From: Halichoerus grypus
Taxonomy: Eukaryota; Chordata; Mammalia; Carnivora; Phocidae
Length of the DNA: 64,000 nt
Assembly (NCBI RefSeq): GCF_964656455.1
Contig: NC_135719.1
Location: 10,085,163 to 10,149,162 of the forward strand
Reading direction: 5' to 3'
Shown here: positions 46,240-58,115 of the stretch, in pieces
How the letters are laid out: each line of letters begins with the position of its first letter
Numbering within the stretch: position 1 is the first letter of the stretch
Program-made: the position numbers and the translations under genes
The notes under the pieces: generated by a model
Database searches by the model: none
What the model was told of the DNA's origin: nothing
Seen by the model: only the letters and a program-made list of their open reading frames with translations

Positions 46240-46625
46240 TGTCTTGTACTAGGGGAACTCTAGAGAGAAGATGATGTTCCAGTTAAGCAGGAATGGCAGG
46301 ATAGAGAAGCAGGCAGCTCTGGCTCTCTCACTTGAAGGACAATGAACAGTGCCATGTGCATGGCACGAGAAGGCTTGGCTTCCCCCCTTTTGCTCCGCCT
46401 TGTAAAAGTGTGACCGTGGGCAAGCCCACACATGTCTCTAGGCCTCATGAGCTTCAGCTCCTGTTTTGATAAAGTTGGGGTAATGCCTTTGGGCAGCTGA
46501 GTTGCTTCCAGTTTGGGGCGATTGAGAGTAATCTCATTTGGAAACACCCTCATGGACACACCCAGAAATAATATTTAATCTGGGCACCCCATGGTCCGCT
46601 CCAGTTAACACATAAAATAAACTTT
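46240..46625 (+). repeat. Ancient mammalian repeat, same family as 5.6-6.4 kb, with MIR-like insert
   Basis: The start CTAGGGGAACTCTAGAGAGA and the end (GAGTAATCTCATTTGGAAAC, ACACCCAGAAATAATATTTA, CCGCTCCAGTTAACACATAA) match the repeat at 5645-6430. Its centre is replaced by other sequence, including a MIR-like stretch at 46390-46500. Confidence 0.55.
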
Positions 46626-47054
46626 CCCTACCTTCTAGGGTGCTGGGCTGGTTAAATGCAACAGTGCAGATAAAGAATAGCAGAGTGCCTGACACTTGAT
46701 GGTTACCTGCTCTCGCTGCCTTCACTAGGTTATGGATGTGGATATTGTTAACTAGGTACATTTTCTGTCAGCATTAGGATCGGACAGCACAGGGGAGGGC
46801 TGGTGTTCTGCAGTTGTATTCTATTATAGCTGGAACAAAATATGTCTCTCTCTTTAAAAAAAAATCTGCAGGCCCCAAAAACATCCATACAAGGGAAACT
46901 GTTTAAGTGCTTTAGGCTTTGTGCTCATAATAATTTATTAAAGATCTGCTACTAAAAGTGTCTTCTTTCAAAAATAAATCAATAGTTCACACATAGGCCA
47001 AGATACTAAAATTCTCTTCTTCTTGCTAGAAATTAGTCATGGAAAGAAAAATCA

Positions 47055-47490
47055 CATTTGATGTATTTGTGAAACATTTATTCACTCTCCTATGTCCTGG
47101 GCGTGGCACAAGCATAAAATGATGCAGAAAGCATCGGTCTAGAGGATGTATATAATTCTATATAAAGAATTAAAGCATGAAAATAAGATGCTGTAAGTGC
47201 TGTTATATCACCTAATTACATGGAAAAGCTGGGAGGGACATGTTATGTCTAGGTGGGGCTTGGCCAAAGCCTTGATGAGGAAGAGACATTTGAATTGGGT
47301 TTTATAGGCTAATTGGACACCCCTTGGATATGGGGGACCCTGTGGGGTAGAAGGAGGCATGGACTGGGAGACAGGCTGTGGAATGTGGCTACAGATGAGG
47401 CAAGTAGCTGAGGTTAGTTGTAGGGCCCTCCATGCCAAGTTAGGGAATTTGGATTTGATTCTGCAGCCAAGGGAGGGATGTTGTAAAGTC
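47055..47490 (-). repeat. LINE-2, antisense
   Basis: AACATTTATTCACTCTCCTA at the left (the L2 3' end), then GAAGAGACATTTGAATTGGG and AGGGAATTTGGATTTGATTC. Old and non-coding. Confidence 0.7.
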
Positions 47491-48029
47491 ATATGCATTT
47501 GGCACATATGCCTTGGAGAAACACCAGAGACAGAGAGGAAGGAAAATTGGCAAAGTTATGAACTATCCTCTATTTATATATCAAGGAAAGCTTTTTTTTT
47601 TCTTTTTCTTTTTCTTTTTTTTTTGCCGGCTGAACAAGGTATGTCTACTGAGGTTTGTCCAGATGATATTGCACTAGAATAAGGGCTATGCCATTTGGGA
47701 CTGTTAACGAGTAGAAATGTCTCCATGGGGTAAGTATAAAGGAAAGGGGAGATGCAGTAGGGAAGCCCTGGGATTCTAGCCAAGCACAGGGTCAGGCAGG
47801 TAATAAAAACAATGACTATTTTTCACATAACGCCAGTGACATGCCCAGCTGTGACACTCAGCCCTTCCACACCAGGTAGTTGAGATCTAATCCCAGAGCC
47901 ATGGGATCTTGCCCTTCTTCTGCTCAGCCTGTCAGCCCATAGATGCTGGTCTTAGATGGTAGCAAATGAGGAAAACCTGTATACCCTGCTCCTGATAGAT
48001 ACAGGAGTGAGGCTGGCCTTATCAAAATA

Positions 48030-48450
48030 TCATACTTCTTCCCAGAGAGTCAATATCAGTTAATGTAAAAGAATGTTCTCATCCTAGTTTTTAATAGCAA
48101 AAAACCTTGCCATAAAGAAGAGAACAGATCATTAAAGAGAAATGTACAGGGGGCTATGATATGGCAGTTAAAATAAATTAATTAGCTACATATATGCTAA
48201 ATAAATGTAATATAAATCTCTAAAATATAGTGTTGGGCTGAAAACCAAAGATACTTACAAATAGGATATGATTTATAGAAAGCTTAAAACACATCCAAAA
48301 CATACTGGACACAGACATTAATATGTAGGAAGATATAAAAACCGTTGAATCTCTGGAAGGAAGAGAGAGGGACAAGTTGGGAAGGGTCTACACAGGGGGC
48401 TTCAGTTTTATCTGTAGTGCTTCCTTTGTTTTGAAAACAAAGCCAGTGAG
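48030..48450 (+). mobile_element. Probable old L1 3' end
   Basis: The AT-rich text with ATATGGCAGTTAAAATAAAT, AGGATATGATTTATAGAAAG and a loosely conserved cosine-like ending resembles the 3' part of an old L1. It is decayed, without a tail or target duplication. Confidence 0.45.
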
Positions 48451-49788
48451 GTAAATGTTAAGTTACATAAAGCCAGCAGTGGGTTCATTATATTATTTTT
48501 CTCTTCCTGTTTCTGAAGAGAAAGAGAAATTTCGTAATACAAGAAAATTTTAAAAGGACACTCTTTAACCAGGGCACCAAGGCCTACTCAAACAAAGATG
48601 TTACTTTTGACATTGAAGGAAAATTTGAATTGCTTTTTCTTCCCAGTGGCAGCTTTTGGTTTTTATCCATGGTGCACGAGTGTGAGTGTTTGGGGGTCTG
48701 TTAAGTGGAAGTGGACACATTTGTCCAAATAGAGTATTATGTTCATACCAGAAACCTGAAAGCATATTTTCTTTAAAAGAAAGGCAGGATATGTTACCTT
48801 AATGAGAGAAGGGCTTGTGCTCTTGGTAATGGGCCTAGGCCACAAAAGATGCGGGGCATCAAAGGGGTAAGCGTGAGCTAGACCGGAAAGCAGGAACCTG
48901 GCTGTGGTGATCTTGCCCCAGGGGAGTGGCTGGAGATCTTAATTCTAATTTTCAAACCTGGAGACTGACCCAGGCTAGTGTGCATGTGGCCTGAGCTGGT
49001 GGAGGGAGCAACAGGAGCAAGGATTCTAACTATGCGGAGATTTCTCTCTAGAGCTGTCACCATCTCCATGTGTATTTAAAGTTGGAAACAGCGTGTTATA
49101 TACTTTCTATTTTGAGCATAAATACTCTTTTTGTCATGTAAACCACAGAAAGTTAAACTCAACAGATCTTGGGGGAAGAATTTTCAGGAAATCATCTGAC
49201 TCTTAACTGCCCCCATCAGTCCTTGCGAGGAAGAATGAGGATTTGGGAATGAATGGCCATGAGATTTGTTGGAAGAGTGAGGAGCATGCTCAGGGGACCA
49301 GAATCTTGGTGGTGATGATGAGAGGGCAGGGGCAGGGGGGAGGAGGTGGGTGGAGAGCGTTTGACAAGCAAAGTGTGCTCTCAGTGAGAACTCCCCACCT
49401 GGAATTGGGGTGAGTGGGTGGGTCATGATTCTGTTTGTTAAATGCTGCTGTCACAAACCAGGGTGCCTCTGGGGAAATGTTAGGCCCTTAGGTGTTTTGG
49501 GGCAGAGCAAATGCTTTGAGAATCCCAGTTGTAGGTAGTGGTTTTCCTTGTCTGTTTCCAAGCCTGTTCTTGTTGAATTGGGACCACAGGCAGTATGGGC
49601 TGAGAGGAATCCATCAAGGGATGCAGGTTTCAGTGCCCAGGTAGGGTGACGGGTAAGCCAGGTAATGGAGCAGAGGCCCAGTGGAGGTTTCTGGACATGC
49701 ACAATGGGGATGAGGGCTTGGGGGGTTATTCTGGGTGAAGGCTATTAATTTCAGGCCCACTTGCTGATGAGGAAGTAGCTTTGAACTA
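48451..49788. other. No gene recognised
   Basis: Unique DNA with a G-rich patch at 49320-49360; nothing coding. Confidence 0.5.
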
Positions 49789-50362
49789 CTGAGGAGGAAA
49801 ATTATTCTTTTCCTCTATCCATCTTAGGTTTGTTGGCCAGGACCCTGTCAATTAAACTGACCAAAGACAGGTGAGCAAGAGAAATAAACTGAAGCTCTGG
49901 AACAAGTGCATTGCACACAGGTGTGTTCAGCAATGAGGAACTCAAAGGGATGGTTAGAACTCGGGCTTATATAGCATCTTAAGCAAGAGAACAATACATT
50001 TTGAGAGAAGTGACAAGACAAAAGAGAAACACTTTGAGCTTCTAGGGTGGCATATTGTGGGAAGGCAAATATGGGGGAAACTAATGGAAGGGAAGGGCTT
50101 GTTAGTAAGATTAGTTATGTAGACTCCTCCTGGGCCGCCTTAGGCCGATAAGTGTCTAGAATTGTCTCTGGTGATGAAATTCTGTTCTTCCTGGTAGAGA
50201 GGAAAGAGGGGACACCTTTACAAATTTAAGTCCTGCTTTCAGGCAAATGAGAGAAGACAGAGACCTTTTCTTGTATATGCTTCTTCTCAATTGTCTTCAG
50301 CTCAAAACAATTAATATGCCAAAGTGGTATATTTATGCGTGGCACATTCTGCTGCCCTTCAG
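49789..50362 (-). mobile_element. Solo LTR, class III/ERVL-like, copy C, antisense
   Basis: The plus strand begins with GAGGAGGAAAATTATTCT and GTTGGCCAGGACCCTGTCAA (the reversed LTR end) and finishes with GTGGCACATTCTGCTGCCC (the reversed LTR start seen in copy B). A TATA-like stretch is reversed at about 49971 (GGGCTTATATAGC). Confidence 0.6.
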
Positions 50363-50844
50363 AACGTATTGTGGCAGTTGGATGATTAGGTGTGCTTCTC
50401 ACTGACTGGGGACCAGATGGGGCTGGGCCTGAGTGCCGAAGGGCTTCAGATGTGTGGGCCAGCTGGGGAGGCAAGTTCTTGGTTTTCTTCTGAACTGTTA
50501 CCAGAGTCTGGCTTTCTTCTGAACTGCTACCACTGGTTAGGACTTTCCATATTTCTATATCTGAGGTGCATTCAAAAGTCTGGGAACTGCCTTGATCCTA
50601 CACAGGTGCAGGCCTTCCCTATTGCTTATGTTCTGATATTTGATAATTTATGAAGAGGTAAGGTTTCTGCTGAGGGAATCAGATGCTTTATTTTTGTGTC
50701 TAGTCTTTGTGGCCCATCTCACTGACATCCAGGTGGAATTGCTCTGCCAGAATCAAGCTTTTGACCTTTGAAATGCTATTTCTAGAATTGATAAGAATGG
50801 TGAGATACAGAGAGTTTAGGGATAATTATTGAACCATATGTCTT

Positions 50845-51047
50845 TTTTTTTTTTTTTAAAGATTTTATTTATTTATTTGAGACAGAGAGAATGAGAGAGA
50901 GAGAGCACATGAGAGGGGGGAGGGTCAGAGGGAGAAGCAGGCTCCCTGCCAAGCAGGGAGCCCGATGCGGGACTTGATCCAGGGACTCCAGGATCATGAC
51001 CTGAGCCGAAGGCAGTCGCTTAACCAACTGAGCCACCCAGGCGCCCC
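50845..51047 (-). mobile_element. Can-SINE with perfect TSD
   Basis: Reverse-complement SINE with poly(T) on the left and head GAGCCACCCAGGCGCCCC on the right. A perfect 15-bp duplication, TGAACCATATGTCTT, lies at 50830-50844 and 51048-51062. Confidence 0.95.
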
Positions 51048-51062
51048 TGAACCATATGTCTT

Positions 51063-52084
51063 GAAACATATTCAAATATACAGGTTCTCCCCACTATTTG
51101 AAAGTAGAGCATTCCCATGAAATCCTTCCTGGACCAAAATGATGTAAAATAAAGAAGCAATTACCATTAATTTATACGGAAATTTTTTTGAGCATTCCCA
51201 GACCCCCCAAATAACCTCTCTTAGGCTTTTCTGATACCTTAGGACACATCTTGCTCACAGATACACAAAATAAATCGAGATAAAGCACAGCTGCTCACAG
51301 ACAGTTCAAAACTCTGGTGCTTGGTGCTTAGGTACTGAGTGTAGTTCTGGGGAAGGATGTTGGCAGAGGGGGGCACTCTTGCTGCTTGGGGTGCATGCTG
51401 CCTCTATAACGGTTTGCCACAGAACAATCCCAGAATGCTATTTTCACTTTTTTCACAAAAGCAAGACTCTTCTCCAGATTTCTTTTGGTTAGCAAAAACA
51501 AGTAGGTCTTTCTTAAAAGCAAAGTGGTGTAGGGTAAGGTGAACTTTCGAAAAGTGGGGGATACCTGCAGTTAGAAGAAAAGCAAATGTTAGCTGCTGCT
51601 GATGACTTTTTGAACACGTTTGTCTGGGGGATAAGAGAATAAACATCAGAGGGGCTGGCAGGGACCATTAGCAGCTGTTGGGCACTCCAGTGTGTCAATG
51701 GGGGCTTTCACATGGTCAGTGATGGCAGACCTGGCCCAGCTCATTAAAGGCAGATGCATGAGAAGGTCCGATGGACTGGGCCAGAGTTAATTTATTTTCC
51801 ATAAATAAATTGAAAGCCATTATTTTTCTCTTTAGACATATTGCCAATTCTGAGATCAAGGAGAAGGATTAATACAAATGTCATAACTATTTCATGTTGG
51901 CTATAGTTTTGGGGAAACAGACATGCTGGCCCCTCTGTTTAAATGCTCCCCCACACCCCACACCCTGTGTCCATCTGACTACCCCCTATTCATCTTTCAA
52001 AGTCAAGATCAGGTTTCATCTCTGGGAAGCAAGTCTTCAGATACAGCAAATCTCCCTTCCTGGGCACCATCTTGTACTAGATTG
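51063..52084. other. No gene recognised
   Basis: Unique DNA between a SINE and LTR copy A; several overlapping short frames without motifs. Confidence 0.5.
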
Positions 52085-52592
52085 GGTTCAGGGCATGCTA
52101 CCCCAAAAATAGCACCTTGGCACATGGAATATTTTAAGATGAAGGAGTTTGAGAAAATGGCAAAAACAGGAAGGTCATTCTGACCTGCCTTTCTTTGTCC
52201 TTCTTCCCTGAAACAGGTCATAAAACCCGCATGTGAGAAGTATCCTCCCTATACCCAGAAGAAAGGAGCATCTTTATCTTTGAAGCCAAAGGAACTCTGA
52301 GAAGAATCCCAACAAATAGGCCTTACTAAGTTTCCCCCAGTTTACTAACTTATCTCATGTTCTATAACCTATCATATGTCTATCTGGCTGCCCACTCTTC
52401 ATCAAAGCTAGCATAAATATACTCAGCTATAAGTATTTCTTTGGGTCTTCATTTCCTTACAAAGGATCCCATGTCATGTGAAATGTATATTAAATAAATG
52501 TGTAGGTTTTTCTCCTGTTAATCTGTCAGTTTAATTTTCAGACCCAGCCAGGGACCCTAAGAGGGTTAAGGAAAGCTGTTTCCTCCCCTACA
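52085..52592 (+). mobile_element. Solo LTR, class III/ERVL-like, copy A
   Basis: Starts near CAGGGCATGCTACCCC and ends with CTGTTAATCTGTCAG, CCAGCCAGGGACCC and TTTCCTCCCCTACA. AATAAA lies at 52493-52498. The end matches the LTRs at 60262-60760 and, reversed, 49789-50362. The exact family name was not established. Confidence 0.65.
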
Positions 52593-52674
52593 TACTGCAT
52601 ATGAATCCTCTAGTTTGACATCAATTGAGGGGATAGTTTTTATTTTTAAATATTGTGCTTATTGAATAGAACCC

Positions 52675-52885
52675 CTGTTCTAAGCACTTCTACATATATT
52701 TGTTCATTTAAGTCTCATAGTGGCCACAAGAGGTAAGTACAAATATTCTCCCTGTTTTACAGATGAGAATAATGAAGCCCAGAGAGGTGTAGTATCTTGC
52801 CAAAGGTCACACAGCTCATAGTAGTAGAGCTGAGATTCACCTCTGCCTATGGAATCTGCGTTCATAACCAGTGTGCCACGCCACC
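52675..52885 (-). repeat. MIR element, antisense
   Basis: TTCATTTAAGTCTCATAGTG, CCTGTTTTACAGATGAGAAT, AAAGGTCACACAGCTCATAG and TTCATAACCAGTGTGCCACG are reversed MIR. Confidence 0.85.
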
Positions 52886-52909
52886 TGTCCCTAAATGCTA
52901 CAGCCTAAT

Positions 52910-53715
52910 AACAGCTACCTTGCATCCATCTGGATCTCCCGATCCTGTCTCACCTTCAGCCAAAGCTGGTCTTCCCTCGAGTTTTTCTTTTCATCTCTGT
53001 TCATGGCTCCTGTATCCTTGGAATTGCTCAGACCCACAAATCCTTGATTCCCTGACTCTTTCCTTGCTGTCACACCCACATCTGATTCATCTGCAATCCA
53101 GACGGCTTTACCTTCAGCATCGAGCCAGATCTGGCAGTTCCTAACACTTCCGTTGTGGCTGTGCTGGGCTAAAGCCCCTGTTATTGCCGGCCTGGATGAT
53201 GGCAGGACACTCTTCCTGTTAGCTTCCCTGCTTCCTTCCTCGTTTCCCCCACCCCTGGTCTATTCCCAACACAGCAGCAGCCAGAGCGATCCTTTTGAAA
53301 TCTGTCAGATCATGTCACACCTCTGTTCAGTATCTTTCATTGTTCGTGACTTTATACTTGCACCCTTTACTTGAAATACTCTTTAAATATCTACATGGCT
53401 CACTCCCTTCCTTACTTCCCAAGTCTACTCAAATATCAACTCACCAGAGAAGTCTTCCCTCACCTTCCTACATAAAACAACCCCATCGTTACTGCTGTAG
53501 GTTCCATCCCCCTTAACCCGATTTCTTTTTATGCACATCACCTATTTTACATTTACTTGTTTATTTGTATACTTCTTGCTGCTCTGGCTAGAATGTCAGC
53601 TCTATGAGGGCAGAGACTTTGACTCTTGTGCTCCATGCTGTGTCTGCAGTGCTGAGAATAGCACTTAGCATATAGAAGATGCTCAATAAATATTTACAGG
53701 GAGATCAAAGAACAT
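52910..53715 (+). repeat. LINE-2 3' half, longest L2 here
   Basis: The text follows the L2 ORF2 end and 3' UTR: AGATCATGTCACACCTCTGT, ACATGGCTCACTCCCTTCCT, AGAGAAGTCTTCCCTCACC, TTTACTTGTTTATTTGTATA, TCTATGAGGGCAGAGACTTT, and finally TGCTCAATAAATATTTACAG. About 800 bp, frames destroyed. Confidence 0.88.
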
Positions 53716-53809
53716 TAATGAATGAGGTGACTACGTACTGTGTGCTAGTCACTATCAAAAGCGTGTTTATAGACATCATCTCTTTTACTCTTTCACAAGC
53801 CCTCTGAGG

Positions 53810-53944
53810 CCCCCTAGGTGACTCTGGAAAAATTATTTACCCCCGTTTAGCTCAGTTTCTTTGTCTCTGAAATGAGCATAATAGTATTACTTGCTTCTAA
53901 GAGTTAAGCACATATAAATCCTGAGAACAGTGCTTGGCACACAG
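53810..53944 (+). repeat. MIR element
   Basis: TAGGTGACTCTGGAAAAATT, AGCTCAGTTTCTTTGTCTCT and AACAGTGCTTGGCACACAG follow MIR. Confidence 0.75.
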
Positions 53945-54240
53945 TTCCTGTCCCAGGTTGGTTCCCTGAGAAACAGAGGAGGTGGGGGTTAGCATGCAGG
54001 ATTCGTGATTTTGGGAGCATCACAGGAGGGAGTAGAGAAAAACGCAGGAGTAGCCAGAGGGAGGAGGTCGCCGCAGTCTCATTACTCCTGGGAGTGCAGG
54101 AGCCGGAAGGACCCAGTAGAATCAGTTTGCACTGGGGCAACTGTGCCTGGCCTTTGTCTCTGCCTTACTAAGTCATTGGCTTCAGGCTTCTCTGGAAGGG
54201 GGCACGGCCTTGGGCAAGGCCATTCTCTAGGGTAGGCTGA
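53945..54240. repeat. Possible old repeat fragment
   Basis: GGTTGGTTCCCTGAGAAACA and the following G-rich text look like the repeat type at 5515-5640. Weak assignment; no coding signal. Confidence 0.35.
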
Positions 54241-54754
54241 CAACCACCCATACTCCCAGCAGCTGGGGAAGGAGGGCTGCAGTCTTAGATGTGTGTGAAG
54301 ATCTGGGAGCAGCATGCCCGTACCCCCTTCAGTAAACTTCAGTAAATGCTCGAGATCATACCTTCTTACTGCATTGCCTTAGCCTAGCAATCACTTGCCT
54401 GCTAAGAACCTCCAGTTATTCTAGGGCCCATCAAGCACAGGGCAAATGCCACCCTTTGAGAGTCTCGGCTTGCCTGCAAAGATTTAGGATTGGATTTGAT
54501 TTACAAGCCTTTCTCCCTGTAGACTTCCTCAAGTGGGGGCTGTGCCCAGATGCCCCATGACTTAGGACAGGGCTGAGATGTCAGCAGGTTCTTCCTCATC
54601 CCCTGTGCTCAAGTGATTTAGAACAAAACAGAATGAGCCCTTTGAACCAGAACAAGATTATGCTTTTAGTGAAAACAGTCTGGATTTCTTCATTTGGACA
54701 TTTTCTTTGAGGGGAGTTGGGGTCCAGTAGAACCAGGGCTTTAGGCTAGAGAAG

Positions 54755-54850
54755 TAGAGTCTAGTGTGAGATGTGTTCTGGAAGGTGATGAACTTCTGCC
54801 AAGTTCCTTACTGTCTCTGAAGCTCATTGCCCCCTTGGTGGAATGGGTTC
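54755..54850 (+). repeat. MIR fragment
   Basis: TGCCAAGTTCCTTACTGTCT and CTGAAGCTCATTGCCCCC resemble the MIR core; it directly precedes MER5A. Confidence 0.45.
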
Positions 54851-54855
54851 TATCT

Positions 54856-54990
54856 AGATCTGCATTGTCCAACACTAGCCCTGTGTGGCTGTTTGAATTT
54901 AAATTTAAATTTAATTCAGTGCCTCAATCCCACTAACCACATTTCAAGTTCTCAATGGCCAGTCATGGCTAGTGGCTGCTATAAGGGGTG
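54856..54990 (+). mobile_element. MER5A-like hAT-type DNA transposon
   Basis: Begins AGATCTGCATTGTCCAA, has the typical TTTGAATTTAAATTTAAATT centre and the CACATTTCAAGTTCTCAATG segment, and ends with GGCTAGTGGCTGCTATA. Non-autonomous and non-coding. Confidence 0.85.
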
Positions 54991-54999
54991 ATGCAGAAA

Positions 55000-55464
55000 T
55001 GTTGGGGTTCAGAGCCAACAGCCAAGGAAGAATTCTTGAGATATCTTCAGTGCAAAAAGGTGGTTTTATTGAAGCACAGTGACAGGACCTGTGGGCAGAA
55101 AGAACTGCATTGGGGTTGTGACAGGTGACTGATTATATACTTTCAAGTTGGGAGGGGTTTAGGGATAGCACAAGCCTCCAAGGAATTTTGGAAAGAAGGT
55201 TTCCAAGATCCTGAGGGGGCTAGCTATTGTTAGGAAAAGGTCCTTTATTACTGTTCAGTAAAAACTCAGTCATGAGACCCTTTAGATGTATATCATTGGG
55301 CCATATGCTTGGAAGATGATTGCTAACATATATCTTGGGGAGGAACCAAGGGAGTTTCCAAAGGAATTTTTATATATTAAAGTAGACTTACAGGATCCTG
55401 GTGGAGATGGGGGGCAGATAGTGTTAAGCTAAGATTGCCTTTTGCCCTTAGCCAAGTGTCCACA
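55000..55464 (-). mobile_element. Solo LTR of an endogenous retrovirus (class I-like), antisense
   Basis: The segment starts TGTTGGGG and ends GTCCACA, the TG...CA form of an LTR. Read on the minus strand it ends with the wording GGCTCTGAACCCCAACA typical of class I LTRs and has a poly(A) signal, AATAAA, at 55065-55070. About 465 bp; no viral genes next to it. No target duplication was seen, so an end may be lost. Confidence 0.72.
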
Positions 55465-55478
55465 TTGAGGGACCTGAG

Positions 55479-55597
55479 CTCTCAAGCAGACTCCCTGCTG
55501 AGCCTGATGCAGGGCTTTATCCCATGACCCTGAGATCATGACCTGAGCTGAAATCAAGAGTCAGACACTCAGCCGACTGAACCACCCAGGTGCCCCA
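55479..55597 (-). mobile_element. Can-SINE fragment, tail side missing
   Basis: Reverse-complement SINE from the GA-rich middle (CAAGCAGACTCCCTGCTGAG) to the head (GAACCACCCAGGTGCCCC). The tail side is absent; it begins 15 bp after the antisense LTR ends, so the break may be tied to that junction. Confidence 0.85.
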
Positions 55598-55611
55598 AAC
55601 CTGTTTTTAAC

Positions 55612-55690
55612 AGAGGGGCAAACCGACATTGAGGGGGTCAAGTAACTTGCAGATCTGAACTTGGATTCCAACCCATGTTAATGTAATGCT
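55612..55690 (-). repeat. MIR fragment, antisense
   Basis: GGTCAAGTAACTTGCAGATC and CTTGGATTCCAACCCATG look like reversed MIR. Confidence 0.45.
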
Positions 55691-57599
55691 GAAATAGGGG
55701 CCCCAGTTTTTGTTTGTGAATAAGTATTTGCTAAAAGCTCCCCAACTCAAAGTGCTTTAGAAAGAAGTTCAATGATTCTTTATTGTTGCATTTTCTCTTC
55801 TCCCTCTTTTGTATCCTCTTCTACCTCTTCTTCTAGAAGGCTTTATTGTCTTGGTACAATGTACATGAGTCTCCTTTCTCAGAGGTAACTACTGCTAATA
55901 TGTTGTTCCAAAAATTCAGCCTTCCAGCAGGTTCTCCGTGCATATAGACATATGTATGTTATTTCTACATATGGATGATTCACTGATCCATAGGGGGCTG
56001 CTCTTCAGAGGCCTGGTTATGGCTACTGTTTTGAATTTTAGTTCAGAAAAGTCAGAAACCCCTTTAGGAATTTCTCTGGATTATAATCAGATTGAAAACT
56101 TTCAGTTTGCCAGGGACTTCAGAAGGGGACATAGTGTACAACTCCCAGTGGGAAGCTAATAGTCGCACAATTGCTTTGAGTGAATGGGAGTGGGCGGGAG
56201 AGGATCCACGACTTCTTAGGAGGATAATGGGGTTGTCTTCTGGTTTGTCAACTGATGTGTTCATGAAGCTGTAAATGTTAGACCTGCTTAGTACCTGTTA
56301 CCTTTCCTCTGGACTTGATTGTACTTGAAAGAGAGCAAGTTTAAAGTCAGGGGTGTCCAGAGGAGGGAAAATGGGTCCTCAGATCAATCGAGAAGTTTGA
56401 AAGGCTGATGCTCTGATGTTAGGATCGCTTATTTTGCTGCATCACCCCAAGTAGGAAAGAAGATTGTGACCCAGGTCTGGGGATGTGTGTCTTCCAGAGA
56501 GGCCCGGGTGAGTGAGAAGGGGGCACTTTGGTTGAACAGTTCTCTTGAAAGCATTCATCTGCTGCAAATTTTAAAAGGTGGGGCTGAAGAATACCTTTGT
56601 GGAAAGCATCCTGTGTCGAGAGCCAGTAGTTGCCCCAATGGGGCATCTTTCTAATCTCTGTATCTGAAAGTGGCCTGTGTGATGCCCACCAGGGAAGTGA
56701 TTTGTTCAGTTCATGCAAACAAAGAGCCAATTTTTTAGGAGCACGTCTCTCAAGTGTGTGTGGTCAGCTTGAGATCGACAGCCGAGCTGAGGTCTCTGAG
56801 CCCAGAGGAAGCAGCGGTTGCTTTTCTGATTTGGTAGAAACTGACCAGCTGCTGGTTTCCAATTCTCCTAGCAGAGACCACTCCCATTTTGCAAAAAGTT
56901 GTGTGCCTGTCCTTCTATTTATATGCACAACAGCTTGCAAAGTACCTCTCTTTCCTTAGATCTCTAGGGGGAATCATTCCTGTGTGGTTTATGATGAAGA
57001 AGAAAGTGTTATTTTCCCCTTTGAAAGGAAAACAGCACTGGGTGAGCTGGTTTCAGGGGCGAAAGTTCCCAAAGATCATTTTGCTAATGACGCTCTCATA
57101 TTCACGGAACACAGAACGACATCGTATATTTGGTTTCAAGGCTCCTGATGACAACAGCAGGCTGCTCTGGAGGTGGACCCGGGATGAGGCCCGAGGAGGA
57201 GCTGTCCTTCATGTGATATATTGCGGTGATGTGCCATCTGTCTCTAGGATGATTCTAGTAGCTGTGGAGGAGCCCATGAAAATATCCCTGCCAGGTCTTC
57301 TCAAAATTCATCTTTTTCCCTCCTTGTCTATGACAGTCCTCTATATAATAAGGCAATTTAGGAATAGGAGGACAGTAAAGACCCATCTTTTAAAAAAAAT
57401 GATGGTCCTGTCACCCAAATTCTCTCCTACCTGCCCCTCCCTTTGATTCTCGCTCAGGATGCCAGGACGTCGCTCTCTCAGAGTTCATTTTCATCTCAAG
57501 GGCAGTTTAAAGGATGCTGTGATGGGTTTCTTGGGTTTCCATGGCCCTGGGCTTCATTTGGGCAGGCGTCCAATCTCCTCTTTATTTTTCTTTTGTAAT
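55691..57599. other. Long unique stretch
   Basis: 1.9 kb without a recognised repeat. It holds a plus-strand frame of 185 codons (56889-57446) and a minus-strand frame of 103 codons (56419-56730), neither with a recognised domain, signal or splice context. Confidence 0.5.
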
Positions 57600-57720
57600 A
57601 TTATATTTATTGAGGGCCTATCAATGCAGAGTCCTGCCACCTACTACCTAGGAGACAAAGATGAATACGAGATGGACCCTGCCCTCAAGGTGCTTACAAT
57701 CTAGGCAGTCAGCTGCAAGA
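57600..57720 (-). repeat. LINE-2 3' end fragment, antisense
   Basis: TTTATTGAGGGCCTATCAAT, GGACCCTGCCCTCAAGGTGC and TTACAATCTAGGCAGTCAG follow the reversed L2 end. Confidence 0.65.
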
Positions 57721-57944
57721 GTACGCAATAGGAGCAATACTACTTTTGGTGGCGTAAGCAGAGTTCTTTAAAATGTTGACATCATTTGAAAATTGCGCTT
57801 GCCAAATTTGTAGGAGGAATTTCAACAGTAAAGCCAAACAGTGGAAAAGGGTGTGTCGAAGAATTGCATCCCCCGATTAGCCAGAGATGCCAGAGAGATA
57901 AATATGTGATATTCTGTGATAATGTGGGGAAGCCCGCAGACCTC

Positions 57945-58115
57945 TGCAGAGGCCATGAGATATAGCGCTGCCTCTCTCCAGGTTTGTGACCTTGGGCAAT
58001 GCTCTTGGCCTCTCTGAGCTCCTGTTTCCCAAACCCACCTCCTAGGTCTTTGCGAGGATTATATGAGATTGAGTGAGAAAACTCCCGACATATACTATAA
58101 GCTCATTAAAGGGTT
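57945..58115 (+). repeat. MIR element
   Basis: TTGTGACCTTGGGCAATGCT, CTTGGCCTCTCTGAGCTCCT and TTGCGAGGATTATATGAGAT follow MIR. Confidence 0.75.

Noticed and set aside
56889..57446. Plus-strand frame of 185 codons
   Set aside because: No domain or splice context. Kept only as part of the unique-stretch note.
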